Shown piece after piece: positions 17,134 to 25,676 of a DNA stretch of 46,418 bases. The notes beneath the pieces were generated by a model. It did no database searches, was not told where the DNA came from, and saw nothing but the letters and a program-made list of their open reading frames with translations. The stretch lies in NCBI GenBank assembly GCA_963769845.1, contig CAVYNL010000023.1, positions 1 through 46,418 of the forward strand, in the 5' to 3' direction. The DNA comes from JBGQMW01 sp963769845 (GTDB lineage Archaea; Thermoproteota; Bathyarchaeia; Bathyarchaeales; Bathycorpusculaceae). Both the position numbers and the translations under genes were made by a program. Each line of letters opens with the position of its first letter. Positions within the stretch are counted from its first letter, which is position 1.

Positions 17134-17925
17134 ATGATAGAAGTGAAGGAAATCAACAAGAAAAGCAGGTCGCAAGTGATTGGATCAATCAGGTCAGATG
17201 TAATCACACACGTTTTCGCTTTTTACGACATACAATACGATCCAGAACACACGACAATGCATGCCGCTTTCAAGGATGACAAGCTGGAAGGATATGTCCT
17301 TACATATACGGCGACTGATGTACCAAGTGTAATACTGGAATGCCCCGAAGATATCGCGGCAATGCTGCTTGAAAAAGCCCCCACGAACAATTTCATAATG
17401 CACATGCCCCCGCACCTTCTGGCGGTCGTGCATGGAAAATATCCGAACGAGAAACATTACTTTGAAAACTGGATGCTGGTCAAGAAGGGTGAAGCAAAGT
17501 ACTTCGGATCTGACAGTGTGAGAAAGCTTGAAGGAAAGGAGGATGCTTCGCGCCTTGCTGCCCTTCTTTCAAGCCGGAAGGACCGTCCGAAGAGAATGCT
17601 GAAGAGGTACACAGACTGGATTAGCAAGATGCCTCTCTACGGCGTCTTCCTAGGAGACGAGCTGGTATCTTACGCGGGTTCTTTCATACAACTGCCTCAA
17701 GTCTGGATGATAGGCGGCGTGTACACGGCTCCCAAGCACAGGAGCAAGGGATATGCGACCTTGGCAACATCGGCCGTCACAAAACAGGCACTGAAGAACG
17801 CAGACGCAGCCGCGCTATTCGCGAGGTCGGACAATCATGCGGCCATCAAAGTCTATGAGAGAATCGGGTACAAGAAGATAGGTGAAAAAGTCTGGGTGGA
17901 CGTCGGCACAGGCCTCAGACCCTGA
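17134..17925 (+). CDS. GNAT-family acetyltransferase
   Basis: A 263-aa protein with an N-terminal region of unclear fold (about residues 1-130) and a C-terminal GNAT domain: YGVFLGDELVSYAGSF, then IGGVYTAPKHRSKGYATLA (acetyl-CoA-binding motif A with R/QxxGxA-type RSKGYA), then ARSDNHAAIKVYERIGYKKI (motif B). The acceptor is unknown. It follows the HAD gene by 13 bases and converges with nadX, their stops only one base apart. The two-domain length resembles tandem GNAT proteins whose first domain is degenerate. Confidence 0.85.
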   Translation: MIEVKEINKKSRSQVIGSIRSDVITHVFAFYDIQYDPEHTTMHAAFKDDKLEGYVLTYTATDVPSVILECPEDIAAMLLEKAPTNNFIMHMPPHLLAVVHGKYPNEKHYFENWMLVKKGEAKYFGSDSVRKLEGKEDASRLAALLSSRKDRPKRMLKRYTDWISKMPLYGVFLGDELVSYAGSFIQLPQVWMIGGVYTAPKHRSKGYATLATSAVTKQALKNADAAALFARSDNHAAIKVYERIGYKKIGEKVWVDVGTGLRP

Positions 17926-17926
17926 A

Positions 17927-18667
17927 CTAGCCTTCTTTCTCCAAAAGGTCTTGCAGCAATCTAATCGCAGACCACGCTGCAAGCGCGCTCGTTCCAGGGT
18001 TTTCAGGATGCGGTTCATTTTCAAAACGCAGAGACATCGCGCCATGTTTCCATCTGACGCTTATTTCATGCGTGTTCCTTCGTACATTCGGGTCGGCCAC
18101 AACTTTCACCTTCACCTTGGCTGGGCGAACGGTCAAAGCCAACGTGGCGGCAACGTTCATTTCCCTCGGAAAAAGCTTAACAGCTTCCTCAGCTGTTCCC
18201 TGATAGACTATCTTCTTCAGTTGGCCTTCGACCCCCAAGACCCTCGGATTCTTCCTAGTGGTCAGAATAACTTCATCTATTCCCGCGAGTGCAGCGCTCG
18301 ATATCGCATCAAGGCCCCCGATCGCGCCAGATGGAACGTGGATACGGCTTCTGTCTATGTTCGATTCCAAGAGTGCGCCCGTGCTCATCACTATGAGGTT
18401 AATGTTTTCATGCAAGATTCTTTCAGCATATTCTTTCACAGCTTCTTGGGACGCAGCCTCGACGATAACTGCAGGACGGCGCTGGATCATTTCATCAACG
18501 CTCCTTACGACCTTGGAGGCGATGGCCAGTGACTTCTGGAGTCCCTGTGCTTTCTCGGCATTGTAGTCGTACAGAATCAGCTCGTCGCATCTGATTGTGC
18601 CGTTTTCGCAGGCTTCTGCTATCAGGCTTCCGATTGCTCCGCAACCGATTATGCCGACTTCTTTCAT
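17927..18667 (-). CDS. nadX: L-aspartate dehydrogenase
   Basis: Oxidises L-aspartate to iminoaspartate with NAD(P) as the first step of NAD synthesis, replacing L-aspartate oxidase. 246 aa. The Rossmann nucleotide motif is VGIIGCGAIGSLIAEAC (about residues 4-20), followed by AASQEAVKEYAERIL (about 71-85), the family motif HVPSGAIGGLDAISSA (about 109-124) and a C-terminal stretch with NVAATLALTVRPAKVKV and NPRVLGVEG. It lies 25 bases downstream of valS on the same strand and is probably co-transcribed. Identification rests on these motifs and the length; a homoserine-dehydrogenase-like relative is less likely. Confidence 0.88.
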   Translation of the reverse strand: MKEVGIIGCGAIGSLIAEACENGTIRCDELILYDYNAEKAQGLQKSLAIASKVVRSVDEMIQRRPAVIVEAASQEAVKEYAERILHENINLIVMSTGALLESNIDRSRIHVPSGAIGGLDAISSAALAGIDEVILTTRKNPRVLGVEGQLKKIVYQGTAEEAVKLFPREMNVAATLALTVRPAKVKVKVVADPNVRRNTHEISVRWKHGAMSLRFENEPHPENPGTSALAAWSAIRLLQDLLEKEG

Positions 18668-18692
18668 CCTTTACCGCTTCCAAAATGCGCTG

Positions 18693-21153
18693 CTAGTACT
18701 CCGTCGCCAAGTGCACATTGTACGGCTTGACTTCTCGTCCAGTGCCTGCTTCAGCAAGAACTGCGATCTCCTGAATTTTGCACGTCCCTACTATGTCTTC
18801 ACGACCTTGCGTTATCATTTTCGCAGTCTTTTCTTTCTCGGCGTAGATTGTCACTTTCGTTATCTTCGCGTTCAGTGGGAGATGTTTCTCAGCTTTCTCT
18901 CTGCGGATTTCTGTAATTATTGCCATTATCACGTCTCCCTGTTCTTCAGCTTCCGTATCGATATGTTTTTGGTCGAGAGTCGGCCAAGAAGACAAGTGTA
19001 TGCTTTTACAGTCTTCGTGTTCAGCGTACATCGTTTGAAAAATCTCTTCTGTCAGGTGTGGAATTATTGGAGCTAGAAGCTTGATTATCGTATGCAGAAC
19101 TTTGTGGAGGGTGAATTGGGCGGCTGTTTTCTTTTCTTGGCCGTAGATTTCGGGGTTGTACAATCTGTCTTTGACGGCTTCCAAGTAGCAATCGCAGAAG
19201 GTGTGCCAAGTGAAGTTGCGTGTTTCTTCTAGGGCCGTGTTGAATTGGCATTTTTCCAAGGCATCCGTCACTTTTTCGGTTAGCCGTTCACACTTACTGA
19301 GTATCCATCTGTCAAGATGCTCAAGGGCAGGCTCTGCATCTCCGCTGATTGAGTAGTCTTTCAGCAGGTTGGCAACGAAGTTTGAGGCGTTGTAGAGTTT
19401 GATCAGAAAGCGCCATCCGTATTCGACGTCTGGCAAACGGAAGGGTATGTCGGAGCCCGTTGCTCCTCCGCCTGCGGCCCACTGTCTGGCCGCGTCAGCG
19501 CCGTACTTGTCTAGCACTTGCGGTGTGGCAACGTAGTTTTTCAAGGATTTGCTCATCTTTCTGCCGTCTGCCCCGAGCACCATGCCGTTGATTAGACAGC
19601 TCTTGTAGGGAGTTTCATCAAACAGTGCGAGGTGCCTCACCATGAGGTAAAACGCCCATGTTCGTATGATGTCGATGCCTGATGGGTGTACATCTGCTGG
19701 GAACAGTCTTCGCCAATCCTTGCGGTCTGGCCATCCCGCGTGCACGGCGCATGATATTGAAGAGTCCATCCAAGTGTCAAAAACGTCCGTTTCTGGGGCA
19801 AATTCGGTTCCACGGCATTTTGGGCATTCTTCCAGTCTTGGCTTTTCAGTCTTCGGATCTATCGGAACCCAACTTTCTTCAGCCAAGATTACTTCTTTGC
19901 ACTTTCTACAGTACCAAACAGGTATGGGTGTTCCAAACACTCTCTGTCGGCTTATTACCCAATCCCAATCTAAAGAACGGGCCCAGTCTATCAATCGAAT
20001 CTTCATGTAGTCTGGGTACCACACGACTTTGTTCGCGGTTTTTTCCACTCGATCCGTCAGGATTCGAGTTTTCATGAACCACTGCTTGAGTTCAAGAATC
20101 TCAATCTTCGCGTCGCACCTGTCGCAAAAGCCGATTTCTTGCGAGATCTTTTCGGTCTTCTCCAGCAGCTCAGCCTCTTCTAAGTCTTTGACCATCTGTT
20201 TTCTTGCTTCGAACGTGGTTAGGCCTGCGTATTTTCCGCCTCTTTCATTGATTCGGCCATTCTCGGTGAGTATTATTATCACAGGAAGTTTGTGTTGCAG
20301 GACTGTTTTGACGTCTGCCTTGTCGCCATAAGTGCATATCATAACTACGCCGGTGCCGAAGGCAGGGTCGACTGTTTTGTCCAGAATTATGGGCACTGTT
20401 CGATCTGTCGTTGGGACTTGAAGCTTTTTGCCCTCGTATTTTGCAAAGCGAGAATCTTCTGGATTCACTGCAACTGCAACGCATGCAGGTATCAGCTCGG
20501 GGCGCGTCGTGGCTATCCGAAGATATTCTTTGGTGCCTTCCAGTCCGAATCGTATGTAGTGAAGTGTGCCTTCGCGTTGCTCATAGTTCACTTCTGCATC
20601 AGCTATTGCTGTTTCGCAGCGAGGACACCAGTTTATGGGGTGTGTGCCTTGATACATGAACCCCTTCTTGTGCGATAGTATGAAGCTTAGCTGTGTTCGT
20701 CTCCAATAGTCAGGATCCATTGTCCTGTATTCTGTCGTCCAGTCTGTGCTGATTCCAAGCCTCATTATGCCTTCTTTCATTATTGCAACGTATTTGTCCA
20801 CAAGTTGTTCGCACAGCTTCGTGAATTCGTCAGGCGGCATCTCTCTCTTCTTGATCTTGTGCTCTTTTTCTACTTGAACTTCAATGCCCAGGCCATGGCA
20901 GTCCCAGCCTTGCGGAAAATACACGTTGAATCCCGTTCATGCGTTTGAATCGAGCCAAAACATCAAAATATGTCCAGTTCAGCACGTTTCCCATGTGAAG
21001 GTCGCCCGAAGGATAAGGCGGCGGAGTGTCAATGCTGAAGGTCGGACGCTTCTTGTCATTCCAATCGAAATGGTAAGTGCCCATCATCTCCCATTTACTC
21101 TGCCACTTCTTCTCAGTCTCCAAAATGTCAAATTTCCTAGGCAGATTCTTCAT
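18693..21153 (-). CDS. valS: Valyl-tRNA synthetase, frameshifted
   Basis: Class I aminoacyl-tRNA synthetase that charges tRNA-Val, about 819 aa in total. The N-terminal frame (21153-20881 region) has the HIGH-like PPYPSGDLHMGNVLN, and the long frame has YFPQGWDCHGLGIEVQVEKE, the CP1 editing domain (ATTRPELIPACVAVAVNP), GRKMSKSLKNYVATP (KMSKS) and the anticodon-binding domain, plus zinc-knuckle cysteines (CDRCDAK, CRKC, CPKC). Frames part at a GGG run (20932-20934): removing one base reads NGFNVYFPQGWD, the expected sequence. Since valS should be essential, a consensus error is the simplest explanation. It lies ahead of nadX. Confidence 0.93.
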
Positions 21154-21221
21154 ACCTTTTTATCGCATCCTAGCATAATCTGGGCTATGTCTAGGAAAAG
21201 TAAATATACGGATAGATAACA

Positions 21222-21328
21222 ATTATCCCCAAGGTCTTGGGGAGCTGGGACCGTGACCCGGCTGAGAGGACGGTTGAGTACCGTCGACCCTTGGAACCTG
21301 ATCCAGGTAATGCTGGCGGAGGGAAAAA
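21222..21328 (+). promoter_or_regulatory. TPP riboswitch (THI element)
   Basis: Thiamine pyrophosphate aptamer. CTGAGA is at 21262-21267, GACCCTT follows at 21286-21292, AACCTGATC at 21295-21303 and TAATGCTGGCGGAGGGA ends the aptamer at about 21324, as in the P4/P5 arm. An extra hairpin (GACGG/CCGTC, 21269-21285) sits after the CTGAGA loop. The 3' end contains the Shine-Dalgarno GGAGGG (21318-21323), five bases before ATG 21329, so ligand binding should block ribosome access. P1 looks weak in this sequence. It precedes the thiT-like gene. Confidence 0.92.
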
Positions 21329-21885
21329 ATGAACAGAAAGAAGACTCAGTTACAGGACAAAGATACTCGCAGAAATCGATTGTTTTCGCTGCACTTTCTG
21401 CAGTCTTGTACGCTATTCGCCCTTACACGCTTCCTTTTGGTGGTTCAATAACATCTGGGCAGCATGGTTCCGGTGATGTGGTTATCCTTGCGACGAGGTG
21501 TTCGCGTTGGAGTAGTTGCAGGAGCGATTTTCGGTGTCTTGGCGCTTACTTATCGACATCATGTTTCTCGGCGCCTCGAGCATCATTGCTAGTCCCGTGC
21601 AGGCCATTCTCGAGTATCCTGTAGCGTTCGGAATACTTGGACTTAACAGGGATGTTTCATAGGAATACTGTTACGTTTGCGGTGGCTGGAGCAGCCATCA
21701 GTGTGTTCGTCAAATTCCTGATACATTACTTTGTTGGGGTCTTCATCTGGTTCTACGTTTACGCATTTCCTGCAGAATGGGGCCAATGGTCATGGCCAGC
21801 TGTATACAACGGCAGCTTCTTGGCAGTGGAATTCATAATCAGCGCAATACTTTCTTATCATTCTCGTGAAAAGAGGAACGCTTGA
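21329..21885 (+). pseudogene. ThiT/YuaJ-like thiamine transporter, several frameshifts
   Basis: Reassembled by frame, this is a six-segment membrane protein of about 185 aa: SIVFAALSAVLYAIRPYTLPF, GGSITSGSMVPVMWLSLRRG, AGAIFGVLALT, DIMFLGASSIIASPVQAILEYP, LTGMFHRNTVTFAVAGA and KFLIHYFVGVFIWFYVYAFP. This order, with the GGSITSG and SPVQAILEYP motifs, matches the energy-coupled (ECF-type) thiamine S component. At least four single-base shifts interrupt it, two removable in a GGG run (near 21457) and an AA (near 21646). Directly after a TPP riboswitch, so thiamine uptake is the natural role. Either decayed or badly sequenced. Confidence 0.8.
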
Positions 21886-22010
21886 AATACGCTCTTTGAG
21901 GAGAAGAATCTGACGGCGTGGAGAATAAAGCGCTTGACGGGAAGACGGCGAATCGAGTCTGGTGACAAACAAACGTAACTGCTAGAAAGACAGAGAAGGC
22001 ATACGTAAGA

Positions 22011-23017
22011 ATGGGCAAACTTCCGACTAGAGACCTGAAGAAGATGCTCAAGTGCATAAGAGAAGGACCCCAAATAGTCGTGCCGCCCTTGCCAGGGTAC
22101 GACTCTGGCGTCCACCGGCTAGACGAGTGACACCTATTTGGTTGTGTCGACCGACCCATGCATCAACGTTCCACTAGAATGGTTCGGCTATCTGTTGATC
22201 CATTATGCAGCTTCTGACGTAGCTTTATTTGGTGCAACCCTGAGTTCTGCACGATAAATCTTCTAGGTCCATTATCCACGAGTCCCACGGACTTTCTTTC
22301 AGTCATGAAGCAAGCTTGCGGAGCAGCAGACGACCTTGGGATCGCGATTGTCACTGGGCACACCGGAACCTATGATGGACTGTCGACCTTGGTAGGCGTC
22401 TGCACGGCCTATGGCACGATAGACAAGAAAAGACTTGATAACACCAGGTGGTGCCAAGCCTGGAGATTATATTTTGTGCACTAAACCTCTGGGCTTGGAG
22501 ATTGCAGCGAACCTAGCACTGTTGAACCATACACTGGCTGAAAGGCTCTTTGGGACAACGCGGACGAAAGAGCTTGCAAAGCTTGTAGCCCTTGCAAAGT
22601 TGTGTCAAAGAAGCGTTGACTCTTGCCAAGACGAAAAGTGTACATGCGATGCATGACGCGACCGAGGGCGGTTTGACAGCAGCTCTGAACGAGCTTGCGG
22701 AAGCTTCCAACACAGGATTCAGGTTGAATCTGACAAGATACCAATTGCTGATGAAGTCCACGCGCTCAAAGAAACACTTCCGTCTCTCAGATAATCAAGT
22801 TCTGTCGATGTCTTCAACGGGCACGATCTTGGCAGCAGTAAACCCTGAAGGCAAGACCAAGGTTGAGACAACTCTGCGCCAGAATGGCATTGAAGCAAGC
22901 ATCATCGGTGTTTTCACAAAGAACAAGCGACGCATTCTCATGCGTGATGACCAAGAAACGCCTTTTCCAAGGGAAGCTGACGACCCTTATGCCAGAATCC
23001 TTTCAGGACTAGTGTAA
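22011..23017 (+). pseudogene. HypE/PurM-like (AIR synthase-related) protein, many frameshifts
   Basis: An ATP-binding AIR-synthase-superfamily protein of about 330 aa when the frames are joined. Pieces in order: MGKLPTRDLKKMLKC, TYLVVSTDPCINVPLEWFGY, CTINLLGPLSTSPTDFLSVM, VTGHTGTYDGLSTLVGVCTA, ITPGGAKPGDYILCTKPLG, SVHAMHDATEGGLTAALNEL, LSMSSTGTILAAVNPEGK. At least six indels separate them. The family includes HypE, ThiL, SelD and PurM; the motifs fit the HypE-like archaeal group best, but a role in thiamine phosphate metabolism beside thiT cannot be excluded. The 3' end overlaps fdhD by 31 bases on the other strand. Pseudogene or poor consensus. Confidence 0.75.
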
Positions 23018-23781
23018 ATGTTGAGGCGTTTGCCCCTGGCGAACCCGATCAGAGTCAAACCCGATTCTTCAGCAAGGGCAATTCCCGAATCCAGCGCGGC
23101 AGCCAAAGACGCCATTACAGGTACGCCTGCTCTCGCCCCCTTCAAGACTATATCTGCCGTCAGCCTGCCTGTCAAGACGATCATAGAGTCATCTAGAGCA
23201 GTCTTGCTCATGGCTGCAAAGCCTAAGACCTTGTCAACGGCGTTGTGTCTGCCTACGTCTTCCGCGAAAGCCACAAGATCTCCATCGCCGCTATATATGG
23301 CAGCCGCGTGCACGCCGCCTGTCTCTCTGAACGTCAGCGCTTTGTGATTTAAGCTACCGACGAACTCCAAGACGGATTCGGCTCTTATCTTTAGCTCTGA
23401 CCTGATTTTGGCGAGCCGTGGCGAAGGCTGAAGTGGCGTGTTGCTTCCGCATGCCGTGAAGATTACGCGGGCAAAATGCTTTGCCATTTTCAGTCTTTTC
23501 TCCAAGTCAACGCTGTCTCTTAGTCTGATGCGACAGGATCCTTCTTCCTCGTTCAACTCTACTTCGTCTATCTCCTCGATAGATTTGACTATGCCCTCGG
23601 ATAGGACGTGCCCTATTGCCAATTCTTTCAGGTTTGAAGGGGTGCAAAGGATGGTTGCATAGTGACTTCTGTTAAGGAACACGTACAGAGGTTTTTCTTC
23701 GGCTACGAGGTCCGTTGCTCTTCTTTTCTCCCTTTTTGAGATATCAATTCTTGTGATCTCGACTTCAAGCATGGTTATCAC
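22987..23781 (-). CDS. fdhD: Formate dehydrogenase accessory sulfurtransferase FdhD
   Basis: Transfers sulfur to the Mo/W bis-pterin cofactor before insertion into formate dehydrogenase-type enzymes. 264 aa, normal length. Family motifs are LYVFLNRSHYATILCTPSN (about residues 32-50), GHVLSEGIV, FTACGS (about 109-114, one cysteine where E. coli FdhD has CxxC), TGGVHAAAIYSGDGDL, EDVGRHNAVDKVLG and TGRLTADIV. GTG 23781 overlaps the stop of the upstream ATP-grasp gene (GTGA); ATG 23772 is an alternative. In this genome the likely client is the formylmethanofuran dehydrogenase FwdB at 31174, an inference from the shared cofactor type. Confidence 0.93.
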   Translation of the reverse strand: MITMLEVEITRIDISKREKRRATDLVAEEKPLYVFLNRSHYATILCTPSNLKELAIGHVLSEGIVKSIEEIDEVELNEEEGSCRIRLRDSVDLEKRLKMAKHFARVIFTACGSNTPLQPSPRLAKIRSELKIRAESVLEFVGSLNHKALTFRETGGVHAAAIYSGDGDLVAFAEDVGRHNAVDKVLGFAAMSKTALDDSMIVLTGRLTADIVLKGARAGVPVMASLAAALDSGIALAEESGLTLIGFARGKRLNIYTSPERILA

Positions 23782-24656
23782 TTCTTCAGTTCCGAAAGGA
23801 TAAAGTCCACGATTTCATCGGCAATGCTCAGCTTCGTTACCGACTGCAAGCCCTTCCAGCCAGGTTGGCTGTTAACTTCAACGACTACTGGTCCTCTTGG
23901 GCTCTCTAGAATGTCCACGCCGGCGATCTTGCATTCGATCGATTTCGCCGACTTGACCGCAAGCTTCTCGATTTCGCGGTCTGGCTTGATATTTTCCGGC
24001 CGAGCCCCCTGACTGTAATTGGTTTTCCAGTTGTCCGCGACGCGTTTCATCGCTGCTATGACACGGTTTCCAACGACGAAGGCGCGGATGTCTGAAAAGC
24101 CGTGTGGGACGAACTCTTGAAGGTATATAACTCCGTGGTAGAACCTTATGGACCTGAAGACCGTGTATGCGATTTCTTTGTCATTCACTCTGGTTGCTCC
24201 GATTCCTCGGGAGCCAAAAATGGGTTTCACCACTACGTCGCTACCGAGCTCTTTGAAAGCTGTCAGGGCTTCCTCGACGTTCTCGCTCACTGCTGTGCGG
24301 GGCACGGGTATCCCGTCTTCTTCGAGAATCGCCAGTATGTCATACTTGTCCACGCAGTGCTCTATTGCTTCAGGCGGGTTTATGATATACAATCCTGAAC
24401 GTCGAAGGCGGTAGAGAATGTCCATTCTGAAGACAAGCTCTTCAAGCGACCCCCGCCCGATCGGCCGGACTATCACTGCGTCCAGTTGCTCTTTGATGCT
24501 GTATTGATGGCTTTTTAGCAGGGGGGCATACCCAACATGGGCCATCAATTGTGGGAAACTGAAGCATGTACATGGAATGTTGTGTTTCTTCAGTGCCTCC
24601 CGAAGTTGTGCTGAACTGTAGGAATTTCTATTCTTGGTTGCGATGCCTATCCTCAA
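23778..24656 (-). CDS. RimK/MptN-like ATP-grasp ligase
   Basis: ATP-grasp amino-acid ligase, 292 aa. The N-terminal RimK pre-ATP-grasp domain (about 1-90) is followed by the ATP-binding core: CVDKYDILAILEEDGIPVPRT (about 106-126), VVVKPIFGSRGIGATRV (about 141-157), VIYLQEFVPHG (about 175-185) and the Mg-binding VVVEVNSQPGWKGLQ (about 258-272). The family includes RimK, LysX and the H4MPT/coenzyme F420 glutamate ligases MptN and CofF. With fdhD beside it and H4MPT enzymes 3 kb away, glutamylation of tetrahydromethanopterin is a reasonable guess but is not proved. Part of a four-gene minus-strand operon. Confidence 0.85.
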   Translation of the reverse strand: MRIGIATKNRNSYSSAQLREALKKHNIPCTCFSFPQLMAHVGYAPLLKSHQYSIKEQLDAVIVRPIGRGSLEELVFRMDILYRLRRSGLYIINPPEAIEHCVDKYDILAILEEDGIPVPRTAVSENVEEALTAFKELGSDVVVKPIFGSRGIGATRVNDKEIAYTVFRSIRFYHGVIYLQEFVPHGFSDIRAFVVGNRVIAAMKRVADNWKTNYSQGARPENIKPDREIEKLAVKSAKSIECKIAGVDILESPRGPVVVEVNSQPGWKGLQSVTKLSIADEIVDFILSELKK

Positions 24657-24731
24657 AAAGGGACCCTTCCGACCAGTATGTCAAAGATGCTGATTGACTG
24701 TGTTCTTAAAGCTTCCGCGGTGCGCCCAGAC

Positions 24732-25661
24732 TCAGAAGGCGTGAACATAGCGGACAAGTTCTTCCACTTTTTCGGTTCTTTCGGAGAGGTTGAAGTCCAA
24801 GTATGCTCCGTGTTCGTTGAAGTAGGGCGGGCCTTTGCGAGAGAACAACGTCAAGACTCTCCCATCGTGATTTGTCTTGAACCCTTCTCGACAAGGTTCA
24901 TGCCCTCTGATTAGCACTTTGAGACGCAAACTGTCCAAGACCTCGTCGGTTATCTTCTTTCCGAACAGCTTACCCGCGCCACGTAGAGAAGGACTTGTTC
25001 TGTCTACAGTTTCATCTGGGTCGCTCCAAAGCATGTCCTCTAGCAGTGATTGTTTCGGATGCTTCAGGTGGGCGAAGGCCAAATCATCATACGTTCGGGC
25101 TTGTTCTGGCAGGCCTCCGTGGATCATCAAGTATTTGCCCTGAACTACCGAGGCATTGTAAAGGTTTTGGTGAAGTGCAAGCAGCTTCTTGTACGCTTTT
25201 ATCCACGTTTGGCCGAATCTTGCCTGAAGCTGGCCTGGTAGGTCGTGCGGAGAAGCCATCAGATCCTTTGGGCCTTCGTGGTTTCCGCGCATTAGGACTG
25301 TTTGCCGTGGAAAGTGAAGCTTGAGCTTCAGAACAGTGTAGTAGACCTCTGCGGAAAGGGGACCACGGTCGCCGTAGTCTCCAAGGAACACGGCGATTTG
25401 ATCAGAAGCGTTTTGCATCCTTCTAAGAATGTTGCTTTCGTCTAGAATGTGAATTAGACTCTCAAAGTCTCCGTGCAGATCGCCGATGACGAGGGCGTTT
25501 CCCGTGGGTTTTATCTTGACGAGTCTTCCGAGAATCTGGAAGTTACCGATCTGGCCGTCTTCTGAAGATAGCATTGACGTGGTTTCTTCAACCACTCTCT
25601 GGAATTCTTCGCAAGATGATTCAAAAGCTTCTTTCACAATCCTGGAGAGGCTGGGCTGCAA
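24732..25661 (-). CDS. PP1-type serine/threonine protein phosphatase
   Basis: Metallophosphatase of the PPP family, 309 aa, with all motifs: VIGDLHGDFE (about residues 58-67), GDYGDRG (about 93-99), MRGNHEGP (about 119-126), HGGLP and a later IRGHEPCREG. The spacing agrees with the archaeal PP1-arch group. It starts with TTG at 25661, 15 bases after the coiled-coil gene stop. It hydrolyses phosphoserine/threonine with two metal ions in the cytosol; the target here is unknown. The operon companions are a long coiled-coil protein and the ATP-grasp ligase. Confidence 0.9.
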   Translation of the reverse strand: MQPSLSRIVKEAFESSCEEFQRVVEETTSMLSSEDGQIGNFQILGRLVKIKPTGNALVIGDLHGDFESLIHILDESNILRRMQNASDQIAVFLGDYGDRGPLSAEVYYTVLKLKLHFPRQTVLMRGNHEGPKDLMASPHDLPGQLQARFGQTWIKAYKKLLALHQNLYNASVVQGKYLMIHGGLPEQARTYDDLAFAHLKHPKQSLLEDMLWSDPDETVDRTSPSLRGAGKLFGKKITDEVLDSLRLKVLIRGHEPCREGFKTNHDGRVLTLFSRKGPPYFNEHGAYLDFNLSERTEKVEELVRYVHAF

Positions 25662-25676
25662 CAGTCGAGCCTCGAA

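Noticed and set aside
22011..23017. Identification as SelD (selenophosphate synthase)
   Set aside because: The glycine-rich Cys/Sec N-terminal motif of SelD is absent; the order of motifs fits the HypE/PurM-like group better, and FwdB uses Cys, so there is no sign of selenium use.
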